Assembly (NCBI GenBank): GCA_031761875.1
Contig: CP134492.1
Span: 620,001 to 684,000 of the forward strand
From: Bacillaceae bacterium IKA-2
Lineage (GTDB): Bacteria; Bacillota; Bacilli; Bacillales; Anaerobacillaceae
Direction of reading: 5' to 3'
DNA: 64,000 nt
A model generated the notes under the pieces. The model was not told where the DNA came from, made no database searches, and was given only the letters and a program-made list of their open reading frames with translations. Below, one piece after another: positions 1 through 9,132 of this stretch (positions are counted from its first letter, which is position 1; each line of letters opens with the position of its first letter). Position numbers and translations under genes: made by a program.

Positions 1-1
1 T

Positions 2-490
2 TCATATTTAGCAATATTGTTAGCATTTATTGTTTGGTATATCATCTATTATTCACCGTTTGGACTTCGCCTTCGTTCTGTAGGTGAGCACCCAATGGCT
101 GCAGATACGATGGGGATAAATGTAAATCGTATGAGATATATTGCTGTTATGCTTAGTGGAGCTTTTGCAGGAGCAGGCGGTGCAATCTTTGCAATTACTA
201 CGTCACAAAATTTTGCAGGTAACACGATTGCTGGACAAGGTTTTATGGCTTTAGCCGCATTGATTTTTGGTAAATGGCATCCAATGGGAGTGCTCGCCGC
301 GGCCTTGTTCTTTGGATTAGCGCAATCGTTAAGTATTACAGGACAACAAATACCTTTATTGCAAAACGTTCCACAAGTATACTTACTAATCGCTCCGTAC
401 GTCTTAACAATACTTGCTTTAGCAGGCTTTGTTGGTAAAGCTGAGGCACCAAAAGCAATTGGAAAACCGTATGAAAAAGGAAATAGATAA
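2..490 (+). CDS. ABC transporter permease, nucleoside/simple-sugar type, C-terminal part
   Basis: The reading frame is open to the window edge, so only the last ~160 residues of an inner-membrane permease are present. The TTG at 17 is an internal Leu codon, not a start. The block FGLRLRSVGEHPMAADTMGI, followed by a Gly/Ala-rich segment (GAFAGAGGAIFAI), is typical of the BPD_transp_2 permeases that work with BMP-type lipoproteins in nucleoside uptake (YufQ/NupQ-like). Several hydrophobic helices follow, and the protein ends in a charged tail. The partner permease, ATPase and binding lipoprotein would lie upstream, outside the window. A terminator follows, so this is probably the last gene of its operon. 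The family is secure; the substrate is inferred. Confidence 0.85.
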   Translation, partial: SYLAILLAFIVWYIIYYSPFGLRLRSVGEHPMAADTMGINVNRMRYIAVMLSGAFAGAGGAIFAITTSQNFAGNTIAGQGFMALAALIFGKWHPMGVLAAALFFGLAQSLSITGQQIPLLQNVPQVYLLIAPYVLTILALAGFVGKAEAPKAIGKPYEKGNR

Positions 491-587
491 GAAAAGTGCA
501 AGCGTCTGTCGCTTCGTGAACAAGGTGCTTATACTTTTACCTATCGGGCGGCGCCTATAAAAAGTAGATAAATAAGTAAGTATAGTA

Positions 588-617
588 AAAGCCATAGCAT
601 TTATGGCTTTTTTTATT
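588..617 (+). terminator. Rho-independent terminator after the permease gene
   Basis: A 9-bp stem (AAAGCCATA at 588-596 with TATGGCTTT at 602-610) with a 5-nt loop runs directly into a T-rich tract. Confidence 0.85.
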
Positions 618-710
618 TTAAAATTGAATTCATTAGATTATCCTTCATATTTGTGTTTAAATAAGAAATGATATAAATTATTTTAGATAATAAAAAGGGA
701 GCTTTTCCAA

Positions 711-2246
711 ATGAAAGAACTTGATGTTTCGAAATATGAAAAAAAGATAGAATTAAGACTAATAACAAAAGAAGATTTTCAAGAAATACTGGAATTACAA
801 AAAAGATGTTTTCGTAATATGGATCCGTGGAAGCTCGATCAACTTGAAAGTCACATCGAAATCTTCCCAGAAGGACAATTTTGTGTAGAATATGAAGGGG
901 AAATTATCGGATCATGTTCTAGTTTAATTGTAAATTTTGATGAATATGATGATCAACATACGTGGGATGAAATCACCGATAAAGGCTACATTAGCAATCA
1001 TGACCCAGAAGGCTATAATTTATATGGGATGGAAGTGATGGTTCACCCAGACTTTCGTCGTATGAAAATTGGTAGGAGACTTTATGAAGCAAGACATGAA
1101 TTAGCTAGAAATTTAAATTTAAAAAGTATTATTATCGGAGGAAGGATCCCAAATTATCGTGAACATGCAGGCGAATATACACCTAGACAATATGGAGAAG
1201 CGGTTATGCTCCACAACATCTACGACCCTGTTTTAACATTCCAAGTAATGAACGGCTTTACACTAAAACGAATTAATAAAAATTATTTAGAGGACGATAG
1301 TGCTTCAATGAAATATGCAACGTTAATGGAATGGAATAACGTCGATTATCAACCAAGTACGAAACGACATTTTAAAACGTCATTTCCAGTTCGTATTTGT
1401 GTAATTCAATATAGTATGAAAAAAATTGACGCCTTTGAAGATTTTGCAAAGCAGTGTGAGTTTTACGTTGATGTAGCAGCCAGCTATGAATCTGATTTCG
1501 CTGTATTTCCGGAAATCTTTACTGCACAACTTTTATCATTTATTGAGGAAAAATCACCAAGTCAATCAATTCGTAAGCTTACAGAGTATACAGAAGAATA
1601 TATATCGTTATTTACTGAACTTGCTGTAAAGTACAATGTTAATGTTATTGGTGGATCGCATTTTGTTGAAGAGGAAGGAAAAATTTACAACATTGCCTAT
1701 TTATTTAGACGTGATGGTACTATTGAAAAGCAATACAAAATTCATATTACACCAAATGAACGAAAGTATTGGGGAATATCAGGTGGAGACAAGATCGAGG
1801 TCTTTGATACTGATTGTGGTAAAATTGCGATTCAAATATGCTATGATATTGAGTTTCCGGAGTTAGCTCGGATTGCAACTGACAAAGGCGCTAACATAAT
1901 TTTTACCCCATTTTGTACGGATGAGAGACAAGGATTTTTGCGGGTGAAATATTGTGCTCAAGCTAGAGCAATTGAAAATCAAATTTATACAGTAATTTCT
2001 GGAACAGTCGGTAATTTATCAGAAGTAGAAAATATGGACATCCAATATGCTCAATCAGGAATTTATACCCCTTCTGATTTCACATTCCCAAGAGACGGTA
2101 TTGAAGGAGAATGTGCAACGAATATCGAGACTGTCATTATTGGTGATGTTGATTTAGAACTTTTACGGAGACATCGAAAATCTGGGAATGTAACTCATTT
2201 AAAAGATCGTCGCAAAGATTTGTATCAGATTAACTATAAGCAATAA
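711..2246 (+). CDS. GNAT acetyltransferase / carbon-nitrogen hydrolase (nitrilase) fusion protein, YhcX-like
   Basis: This 511-residue protein has two domains. Residues ~14-200 are a GNAT N-acetyltransferase fold, with the acetyl-CoA loop region around VHPDFRRMKIGRRLYEA. Residues ~225-505 are a carbon-nitrogen hydrolase. The nitrilase triad is visible: Glu in VFPEIF, Lys in YKIHITPNER and Cys in QICYDIEFPE. The same fusion occurs as B. subtilis YhcX, of similar length. It is probably cytoplasmic and acts on an amide or amine metabolite, but the substrate is unknown. The ATG has an upstream AAGGGAG. It is monocistronic, with a terminator on each side. Confidence 0.88.
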   Translation: MKELDVSKYEKKIELRLITKEDFQEILELQKRCFRNMDPWKLDQLESHIEIFPEGQFCVEYEGEIIGSCSSLIVNFDEYDDQHTWDEITDKGYISNHDPEGYNLYGMEVMVHPDFRRMKIGRRLYEARHELARNLNLKSIIIGGRIPNYREHAGEYTPRQYGEAVMLHNIYDPVLTFQVMNGFTLKRINKNYLEDDSASMKYATLMEWNNVDYQPSTKRHFKTSFPVRICVIQYSMKKIDAFEDFAKQCEFYVDVAASYESDFAVFPEIFTAQLLSFIEEKSPSQSIRKLTEYTEEYISLFTELAVKYNVNVIGGSHFVEEEGKIYNIAYLFRRDGTIEKQYKIHITPNERKYWGISGGDKIEVFDTDCGKIAIQICYDIEFPELARIATDKGANIIFTPFCTDERQGFLRVKYCAQARAIENQIYTVISGTVGNLSEVENMDIQYAQSGIYTPSDFTFPRDGIEGECATNIETVIIGDVDLELLRRHRKSGNVTHLKDRRKDLYQINYKQ

Positions 2247-2251
2247 TTGTA

Positions 2252-2297
2252 TAAAAGGCGATATACCATAAAATAATTTATGGTATATCGCCTTTTA
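2252..2297 (+). terminator. Long perfect hairpin after the GNAT-nitrilase gene
   Basis: A perfect 21-bp stem (2252-2272 with 2277-2297) closes a 4-nt loop. The arm begins TAAAAGGCGATATACC. The flanking A and T runs make it a plausible terminator in either direction. Confidence 0.8.
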
Positions 2298-2420
2298 CTA
2301 TTTCAAAGTAAATTTAAGTAAAAAATATTAATAAAAAGTGAAAAATTTAGCGTAAAGGATGAAAGTTTCTCGAGTTACAAATTTTTAGTTAATAAGTATT
2401 GAAATTTAAGTAAAAAAACG

Positions 2421-2449
2421 TTGACTTTTTCATTGAATTAAACTAAAAT
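2421..2449 (+). promoter_or_regulatory. Sigma-A promoter of the galactoside operon
   Basis: TTGACT at 2421-2426 and TAAAAT at 2444-2449 are separated by exactly 17 bp. They lie ~80 bp upstream of the binding-protein gene and just ahead of the operator-like palindrome, so transcription should start at about 2455-2457. Confidence 0.75.
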
Positions 2450-2461
2450 TTTACTAAGTGA

Positions 2462-2475
2462 TGAAAGTGCTTTCA
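2462..2475 (+). promoter_or_regulatory. cre or LacI-family operator of the galactoside operon
   Basis: TGAAAGTGCTTTCA is a nearly perfect 14-bp dyad. It differs from the CcpA consensus TGWNANCGNTNWCA only at one central base. It lies just downstream of the predicted start site, where bound protein would block transcription. CcpA and the LacI-type regulator at the end of this operon recognise similar dyads, so either or both may bind. Confidence 0.7.
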
Positions 2476-2531
2476 ATTAGCCGGAAGGAATTTTCATCAT
2501 AATTAAAAAATCATAAGGGGGATATCAGTGT

Positions 2532-3845
2532 ATGAAAGGTTTATCGAAAATATTTATTTTATTTTTTGCAGTTGTACTAACAATGGCGGCGTGTTCTTCT
2601 AAAGAAGAGAAAGTAACTGGAGATCAAGAGGTTGACAAAACAGATACAAAAGTTGAGTTAACTGCTTGGGCATGGAATGTTAATGTGGGTGCTTTAAATG
2701 AAGCGGCCGAGAAGTTTAAAGCTGAGTATCCAAATGTAGAATTGAAAGTAGAAGATATGGGACGTTTAGATGTTTATGACAAACTGTCGACGGGATTAGC
2801 AGCTGGGGGAATCGGTTTACCTGATATCCTTTTAGTAGAAGATGATCGTGTTCAAGGTTATTTGCAGGCATTTCCTAATGGCTTCGTTAATCTGTCAGAT
2901 AAAGGCTTTGACGAAAATGCAAATTTATTTCCAAATTTTAAAAAGGAAATGGTTTCTAAAGATGGAGATTTTTACGGGTTTCCGTTTGATGCAGGTCCAG
3001 GTGGAATGTTCTATCGAACAGATATCTTTGAAGCGGCAGGTGTGAGTTCAGATGATATCGAAACTTGGGAAGATTTTTTAGTGGCTGGTAAGCAAATTAA
3101 AGAGGCGACTGGTGCTTATGCAATGCCACTTGATATGTACAAAGATGACCCTACTTATCGGATGATGTTAAACCAATTAGGCGTTTATTACTTTGATGAG
3201 GAAGGTAACATTGATCTTACTAACCCAAAAGCAGTTCAAGCAATGCAAACGTTAAAAGATTTTGCTGATGCAGACTTAATTAAAGACATTGATGGTTGGA
3301 ACGGGATCGTTTCATCGACAATCGATGGTTCTGTTGCAGCCATTCCTTTTGGTGCATGGTATTACGGAACGATTACTGACCAAGCAAAGAATAGTGAAGG
3401 TAACTGGGGAGTATTTTTACTACCTGCATTTGAAAAAGGTGGAAATCGTGCATCTAACTTAGGTGGGTCAAATTGGTTGATCCCAGCTGCAAGTAAAAAT
3501 ATTGATGAGGCCTATGCTTTCTTAAACTTCTTCTCAACTTCAGATGAAGTTCAGTTAATGGCAATGGAAGAATTCGGTTTATTCCCATCTTTAGCATCTG
3601 TATATGAGTCAGAATTATTTATTGGTGAAGTCGACTTCTTCGGAGGGCAACCAATATGGAAAGTATTTGCTAATCAAATGGAAGATGTACCAACAGCGTA
3701 CTATACAAACGACTATGCAATCGGCTTAGATGAAGCCATTAAGGCGCAAGCTGATGTGTTTAATGGTAAGGACGTAAATCAAGCTTTGGAAGAAGCAGCG
3801 AATCGCTTAGCTAGTCGAACGAAACGCGAATTAAATAACTACTAA
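2532..3845 (+). CDS. Sugar ABC transporter substrate-binding lipoprotein (family 1), galactoside uptake
   Basis: This is a 437-residue extracellular solute-binding protein. The signal peptide MKGLSKIFILFFAVVLTMAA ends in a lipobox with Cys21 (MAAC), so the protein is lipid-anchored on the outer face of the membrane. The body (LTAWAWNVNVGALNEAAEKF, PDILLVEDDRVQ, the GASNWLIP-like SNLGGSNWLIP) matches family 1 binding proteins for oligosaccharides (MsmE/AraN/GanS-like). It is the first gene of the operon and is followed by two permeases, a GH36 and a GH42 enzyme. The ligand is therefore probably an alpha- or beta-galacto-oligosaccharide. That assignment rests on neighbours, not on binding residues. 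Confidence 0.88.
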   Translation: MKGLSKIFILFFAVVLTMAACSSKEEKVTGDQEVDKTDTKVELTAWAWNVNVGALNEAAEKFKAEYPNVELKVEDMGRLDVYDKLSTGLAAGGIGLPDILLVEDDRVQGYLQAFPNGFVNLSDKGFDENANLFPNFKKEMVSKDGDFYGFPFDAGPGGMFYRTDIFEAAGVSSDDIETWEDFLVAGKQIKEATGAYAMPLDMYKDDPTYRMMLNQLGVYYFDEEGNIDLTNPKAVQAMQTLKDFADADLIKDIDGWNGIVSSTIDGSVAAIPFGAWYYGTITDQAKNSEGNWGVFLLPAFEKGGNRASNLGGSNWLIPAASKNIDEAYAFLNFFSTSDEVQLMAMEEFGLFPSLASVYESELFIGEVDFFGGQPIWKVFANQMEDVPTAYYTNDYAIGLDEAIKAQADVFNGKDVNQALEEAANRLASRTKRELNNY

Positions 3846-3978
3846 TTTCATAAAAGGGTGTCTCAAAAAGGCTGATATAACATGGGAAACCAAATATATT
3901 GTTTGAGTTTGGTAGTGGCCACTCGCCTTTATATGGGGCACTCTTGATTTTTAAAATATTAAAGAAAGTTGGAAGAGC
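3846..3978 (+). other. Intercistronic spacer between binding protein and permeases, with short dyad
   Basis: The spacer is 133 bp, while most other junctions in this operon overlap or are under 50 bp. It holds the perfect palindrome AGTGGCCACT (3914-3923). A processing or partial-termination structure here would give more binding protein than permease, as is common in such operons, but no clear terminator is visible. Confidence 0.35.
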
Positions 3979-4833
3979 ATGAAAACGAAAAAATATATTC
4001 CATACATGTTTATTGCTCCAGCCGTTCTATTATTTTCGGTATTTATGCTATATCCGATTATTTATTCTTTAGTCTTAAGCTTTCAAACGAGTGTTGGTGG
4101 AGAAATGGCTTATAACGGAATCGATAACTATAAGCGGTTGTTTTCAGATCAAATTTTTATAAAGGCATTAAAAAATACATTTATTCTTTTAATTATTCAA
4201 GTTCCAATTATGATATCGCTAGCATTAATTTTAGCAACTTGCTTAAACTCAGCTTTATTAAAATTCAAAGGATTATTTCGAGTCGCTTTCTTTTTACCAG
4301 CGGTAACGTCGTTAGTTGCTTATTCAATTATTTTTTCTATGATTTTAATGAATGATGGTGTAATTAATCAAATAGTTACTGCGTTGGGTTTTGATCGTAT
4401 TCCGTGGTTGTCGCACCCGGTTTGGGCAAAGGGAGCATTGATTATGGCAATGACATGGCGTTGGGTTGGTTATAACATGGTGATATATTTAGCCGCAATG
4501 CAAAATATTTCTGATGATATTTATGAAGCAGCAAGTATTGATGGTGCTGGAAAAGTGAGGCAGTTTTTATCAATTACTATACCGCAGCTAAAGCCAGTTA
4601 TCCTATTTACAATGATTTTATCAACGATTGGAACATTGCAATTATTTGATGAGCCATTTGTTTTAACAAGAGGTGGTCCAAGTGATGAAACACTTACATT
4701 AGGAATGTACCTTTATCAAACGGGATTTAGATATTTTGATTTTGGTTATGCATCTACACTAGCCTATGTAATTGTAGTTTTAATCGCAATCATTTCATAT
4801 ATTCAGTTTAAAGTGACGGGTGATGAAAAATGA
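3979..4833 (+). CDS. Sugar ABC transporter permease, MalF type
   Basis: This is a 284-residue membrane protein with about six transmembrane helices. The N-terminal helix begins PYMFIAPAVLLFSVFMLYPI. The cytoplasmic EAA loop is visible as DIYEAASIDGAGKVRQFLSI, the docking site for the ABC ATPase. The end, SYIQFKVTGDEK, is typical of CUT1 permeases. It overlaps the next permease by 4 bp (ATGA), so the two are translationally coupled. Together they form the channel for the sugar delivered by the upstream lipoprotein. No ATPase gene lies in the operon. Confidence 0.9.
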   Translation: MKTKKYIPYMFIAPAVLLFSVFMLYPIIYSLVLSFQTSVGGEMAYNGIDNYKRLFSDQIFIKALKNTFILLIIQVPIMISLALILATCLNSALLKFKGLFRVAFFLPAVTSLVAYSIIFSMILMNDGVINQIVTALGFDRIPWLSHPVWAKGALIMAMTWRWVGYNMVIYLAAMQNISDDIYEAASIDGAGKVRQFLSITIPQLKPVILFTMILSTIGTLQLFDEPFVLTRGGPSDETLTLGMYLYQTGFRYFDFGYASTLAYVIVVLIAIISYIQFKVTGDEK

Positions 4834-5657
4834 TCAAAAAAATCGGTTTACAAAAGCTAACATTATACTTTGTCTTATTTATTGGAGCGGTCATTTCATT
4901 ATTTCCATTCTATTGGGCATTTGTCGGTGCGACAAATGAAAGCGGTAGTTTGTTCTCGAAACCTCCTTCGTTAATCCCGGGAACCATGCTTGTGGAAAAT
5001 GTTGTTAATTTAAACGAATCAATTGGTATTGGAAGGGTAATGTTTAACTCATTATTTGTATCAGGAGTTTATACATTTGTAAGCTTATTTGTATGTACTT
5101 TGGCGGCGTACGCTTTTGCGAAATTTGAATTTAAGGCTCGTAATCTTATTTTTGGAGTTTTCCTCCTCTCAATGATGGTTCCCTATCACGTAACAATCGT
5201 GCCCCTCTTTAAAATGATGGCAGCACTAGATTGGTTGAACTCATATAAGGCATTGATTTTACCGAATCTAGCTTATCCATTTGCGATTTTTTTAATGAGA
5301 CAAAACATGGTAGCATTTCCAAATGCATTGATAGAGGCAGGGAGAATTGATGGTGCGGGAGAGTGGAGAATTTTCTTTAAAATTGTTTTACCATCAATGA
5401 AGCCAGCCTTAGCTGCAACAGCGATTTTCATATTTATGTTTCAGTGGAATAGTTTCTTGTGGCCACTAATAGCGGTTTCGTCAACTGACATGTATACATT
5501 ACCGGTTGCCTTATCAAGTTTATTTGGATTATCAAGAATTGACTACGGTCAAGTAATGGCAGGAGTAACGATCGCTACGATCCCAATTATTATTTTTTTC
5601 TTATTGTTACAAAGGCACTTTATTTCTGGAATGTTAGGAAGTGCAGTTAAAGAATAA
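4830..5657 (+). CDS. Sugar ABC transporter permease, MalG type
   Basis: This 275-residue CUT1 permease is the partner of the preceding gene. The EAA loop reads ALIEAGRIDGAGEWRIFFKI, followed by the conserved LPSMKPALAATAIFIFMFQW helix region. It starts at the ATG inside the ATGA overlap at 4830. It ends 46 bp before the alpha-galactosidase start. It is likely an inner-membrane subunit for oligogalactoside import. Confidence 0.9.
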   Translation: MIKKIGLQKLTLYFVLFIGAVISLFPFYWAFVGATNESGSLFSKPPSLIPGTMLVENVVNLNESIGIGRVMFNSLFVSGVYTFVSLFVCTLAAYAFAKFEFKARNLIFGVFLLSMMVPYHVTIVPLFKMMAALDWLNSYKALILPNLAYPFAIFLMRQNMVAFPNALIEAGRIDGAGEWRIFFKIVLPSMKPALAATAIFIFMFQWNSFLWPLIAVSSTDMYTLPVALSSLFGLSRIDYGQVMAGVTIATIPIIIFFLLLQRHFISGMLGSAVKE

Positions 5658-5703
5658 AAAGTTAAAACTAAAGGTTTCGAGTACTTCTAAAGGGGGGATA
5701 ACC

Positions 5704-7938
5704 ATGTCTATTTTTATTAATGAAGAGTCAAAAGAATTTCACCTACAAACAAGGGAAACTAGCTACATCTTTACTTTGTTGAAAAATAAACAGTTAGGCC
5801 AACTCTACTATGGAAAAAAGGTGAAACATCGCAACAGTTTTTCTCATTTGCTGCAACTGCCAAACGAGCCATTAGGTAATGCGACATTCTTGGATAAGGG
5901 TGATAATTTTTTTTCTCTAGAAGCGATTAAGCAAGAATACCCTTCATATGGAACGACGGATTTTAGAGAACCTGCTTTTCATTTACTCCAGGAAAATGGA
6001 AGTAGAGTGAGTAACTTTAAATTTCATTCATACTTTATCAGTCAGGGGAAACCGAAACTAAAAGACTTACCAGCCACATATGTTGAAAAAAATCAAGAAG
6101 CAGATACATTAACAATTGTTTTAAAAGACACGCAACTAAACGTAACACTTTATTTAGCGTATACCGTATTTCATGATGAAAACGTCATTACAAGAAATGC
6201 TAAGCTCGTTAATAATGGCGATGAAACGATTAAAATTGAAAGATTTCTAAGTGCTGTTATCGATCTTCCGGACGCTAACTACGATTTATTACATTTAGAC
6301 GGTGCGTGGATCCGTGAAAGGCATGTTACAGAGCGAGCTCTTTCTAGAGGAGTTCAATATATTGATAGTAAACGAGGAACAAGTAGCTCACAACATAATC
6401 CTTTTATAGCTTTAAAAAGGAAAAGTACTACTGAGCACAGCGGTGAAGTATATGGTTTTAGCCTTGTTTATAGTGGCAACTTTCTAGCCGGAGTTGAGGT
6501 TGATCATTATGACACTTCAAGAGTTTTTATGGGTATTAATCCTTTTGATTTTAGCTGGAACTTAGAACCAAAAGAAACTTTTCAAGCTCCAGAAATAATT
6601 ATGGTTTATTCAGCAAAAGGTTTAAATGGAATGAGTCAGACGTTTCATCAACTATTTGCAAAAAGACTTGTTCGTGGTAAGTGGCGTGATCAACCGAGGC
6701 CGATCCTAATTAACAATTGGGAAGCAACTTATTTTGATTTTAATGAAGAGAAATTACTTCAAATAGCAACTGCATCTAAAGAGCTTGGAATTGAATTATT
6801 TGTTTTAGATGATGGGTGGTTTCAAGGGAGAAATGACGATACAACTGCCCTTGGTGACTGGATTGTAGATAAAACAAAAATTCCTAGTGGTTTAGCTAAT
6901 CTTAGTAAAAAAATTAACGAAACTGGGATTCAATTTGGCTTGTGGGTTGAACCCGAAATGGTTTCGGAAAAAAGCCAGTTATTCGAGAAACATCCTGATT
7001 GGGTATTGAGAGTAGCAGATCGGCCTCATTCACATGGGAGAAACCAATATATCCTGGATTTAACGAGAAAAGATGTCCGTCGTTATCTTACTAGATGCTT
7101 AAAGAAACTTTTTAGTAGTGCTGAAATTTCCTATGTGAAGTGGGATATGAATAGAAATATGACAGAAATAGGTTCAATGAAACTACCTGCAAATAGGCAA
7201 GGTGAAGTAGCGCATCGATATGTATTGGGTTTGTATGAAATTCTAGAAGATTTAACGAGTAGTTTTCCGGAAATACTTTTTGAGTCGTGTGCTAGTGGTG
7301 GGAATCGATTTGATCCAGGTATGCTCTACTATATGCCACAAACATGGGCAAGTGATAACACAGATGCTATCGAGCGATTGAAAATCCAATATGGTACATC
7401 GATTATTTATCCATTAGCAACAATTGGCGCACATGTTTCAAGTAGTCCAAATCATCAAACAGGAAGAAATGTTCCAATTGAAACTAAGTTTAATGTTTCC
7501 ATGTTTGGTGCATTTGGTTATGAGCTAGATCCAACAAAACTTACAAATGAAGAAAAAATAATAATTAAAAAGCAAGTTTCATTTATAAAACGCAATCGTG
7601 AGGATATTTTTAATGGAACATTTTATCGGCTGCTGAGTCCGTTTACTGGGAATGATACAGCTTGGATTGTTGTAGCAAAAAACAAGCAAAGAGCGATTTT
7701 TGCTTTTATTCGAACATTAGCAAAACCTAATCCTGGTTTTGAACGCGTTTTGTTAAAAGGTCTTGATCCTGATTTTGAATATACAGTCAAAGGGCTTAAT
7801 CATAAATGTTACGGTGACGAATTGATGCATATCGGTTTGTTATTACCACCATTTTATAATGGGACAATCAAACTAGAAAACTCAAACTTTGTTGGTGATT
7901 TTCAATCCATTGTTTTTGAGTTAGAAACAAACGTATAG
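5704..7938 (+). CDS. Alpha-galactosidase, glycoside hydrolase family 36
   Basis: This 744-residue enzyme releases terminal alpha-1,6-galactose from melibiose or raffinose-type sugars. It has no signal peptide, so it acts in the cytoplasm on imported substrate. GH36 hallmarks are FVLDDGWFQGRNDD, the nucleophile Asp481 in YVKWDMNR and the acid/base Asp551 in ASDNTDA. The length is normal for bacterial GH36. The start was set at the ATG at 5704 because AAGGGGGG lies just upstream; the frame extends to 5641 but without a comparable site. Confidence 0.93.
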   Translation: MSIFINEESKEFHLQTRETSYIFTLLKNKQLGQLYYGKKVKHRNSFSHLLQLPNEPLGNATFLDKGDNFFSLEAIKQEYPSYGTTDFREPAFHLLQENGSRVSNFKFHSYFISQGKPKLKDLPATYVEKNQEADTLTIVLKDTQLNVTLYLAYTVFHDENVITRNAKLVNNGDETIKIERFLSAVIDLPDANYDLLHLDGAWIRERHVTERALSRGVQYIDSKRGTSSSQHNPFIALKRKSTTEHSGEVYGFSLVYSGNFLAGVEVDHYDTSRVFMGINPFDFSWNLEPKETFQAPEIIMVYSAKGLNGMSQTFHQLFAKRLVRGKWRDQPRPILINNWEATYFDFNEEKLLQIATASKELGIELFVLDDGWFQGRNDDTTALGDWIVDKTKIPSGLANLSKKINETGIQFGLWVEPEMVSEKSQLFEKHPDWVLRVADRPHSHGRNQYILDLTRKDVRRYLTRCLKKLFSSAEISYVKWDMNRNMTEIGSMKLPANRQGEVAHRYVLGLYEILEDLTSSFPEILFESCASGGNRFDPGMLYYMPQTWASDNTDAIERLKIQYGTSIIYPLATIGAHVSSSPNHQTGRNVPIETKFNVSMFGAFGYELDPTKLTNEEKIIIKKQVSFIKRNREDIFNGTFYRLLSPFTGNDTAWIVVAKNKQRAIFAFIRTLAKPNPGFERVLLKGLDPDFEYTVKGLNHKCYGDELMHIGLLLPPFYNGTIKLENSNFVGDFQSIVFELETNV

Positions 7939-7950
7939 GTGGGGAAATAA

Positions 7951-9132
7951 ATGAATCATTTACAATCACTGTTTACAGAAATTTTTAATAAAAGTGAAAA
8001 AGAGTTACGACGATTTTTTGCGCCGGGAAGGGTCAACTTAATTGGTGAACATATTGATTACAATGGAGGTTATGTGCTTCCGTGTGCTTTGGATATTGGA
8101 ACATATGCTGTTGTATCTGAAAGAGTCGATAACCAAATTAATGTTTATTCAAATAACTTTCCTGAAAAAGGAGTTGTGTCGTTTACTTTAGATGAACTTT
8201 CTTTTAAAGCGGAGCATGATTGGGCAAATTATCCTAAAGGTGTTATGAAAGACTTTTTTGATAAAGGTGTTATGACATCAGGTCTTGATATATTTTTTGA
8301 AGGTAATATTCCTAACGGTGCTGGACTTTCATCTTCAGCATCGATTGAACTTGTCACGGCAGTATTATTAAATGAAGTTTTTCAAGCAAATGAAGAGATG
8401 ATTGACCTTGTGAAACTTAGTCAAAAAGTTGAAAATGAATTTATCGGTGTAAAGTGTGGAATCATGGATCAGTTTGCTGTTGGAATGGGAAAAGACCAAC
8501 ATGCAATTTTGTTACACTGTGACACTCTTGATTATAAATATTTACAATTAGATTTAAAAGATAGTTCAATTGTTATTGCAAATACAAACAAAAAAAGAGG
8601 TCTTGCTGACTCAGCGTATAACGAAAGGCGCACAACTTGTGAAATAGCTTTAGCAAAGATTAAAGAAAAAGTGTCGAGTGCTATCGTTACATTGGCCAAT
8701 TTAACAGTAGAAGAGTTTGAACAAAGTAAAGCTTTTTTAACAGAAACAGAGCAAAAGCGAGTATTGCATGTAGTCAGTGAAAATATTCGCACAAAACAAG
8801 CTGCTTTGTCATTACAGAATGGTAATTTAAATGAATTTGGATTATTAATGAAACAATCACATGAGTCGTTACGGGATTTGTATGAAGTTACAGGAATAGA
8901 GCTAGACACGTTAGTTGAAGCTGCTTGGAAGCATAAAGGTACAATTGGAGCGCGAATGACAGGAGCTGGCTTTGGTGGTTGCACAGTAAACATAGTTAAA
9001 AATGCTGAAATTAGAGATTTTATAGAAAAAGTAGGCAATGAGTATAACGAAAAAATTGGTTATATGCCAAGTTTTTATACTGCAACTATTGGAGAAGGAG
9101 CAAAAGAGTTGACGGAGAGCGAGGTTATTTAA
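7951..9132 (+). CDS. galK: Galactokinase
   Basis: This 393-residue enzyme phosphorylates galactose at C1 with ATP, the first committed Leloir step. The galactokinase signature FFAPGRVNLIGEHIDYNGG is near residues 22-40. The GHMP ATP loop is NGAGLSSSASIE, and the third motif is GARMTGAGFGGCTV. The start has AGGTGGGG upstream. The stop codon overlaps the galE start by one base, showing coupling with the next enzyme. Confidence 0.97.
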   Translation: MNHLQSLFTEIFNKSEKELRRFFAPGRVNLIGEHIDYNGGYVLPCALDIGTYAVVSERVDNQINVYSNNFPEKGVVSFTLDELSFKAEHDWANYPKGVMKDFFDKGVMTSGLDIFFEGNIPNGAGLSSSASIELVTAVLLNEVFQANEEMIDLVKLSQKVENEFIGVKCGIMDQFAVGMGKDQHAILLHCDTLDYKYLQLDLKDSSIVIANTNKKRGLADSAYNERRTTCEIALAKIKEKVSSAIVTLANLTVEEFEQSKAFLTETEQKRVLHVVSENIRTKQAALSLQNGNLNEFGLLMKQSHESLRDLYEVTGIELDTLVEAAWKHKGTIGARMTGAGFGGCTVNIVKNAEIRDFIEKVGNEYNEKIGYMPSFYTATIGEGAKELTESEVI

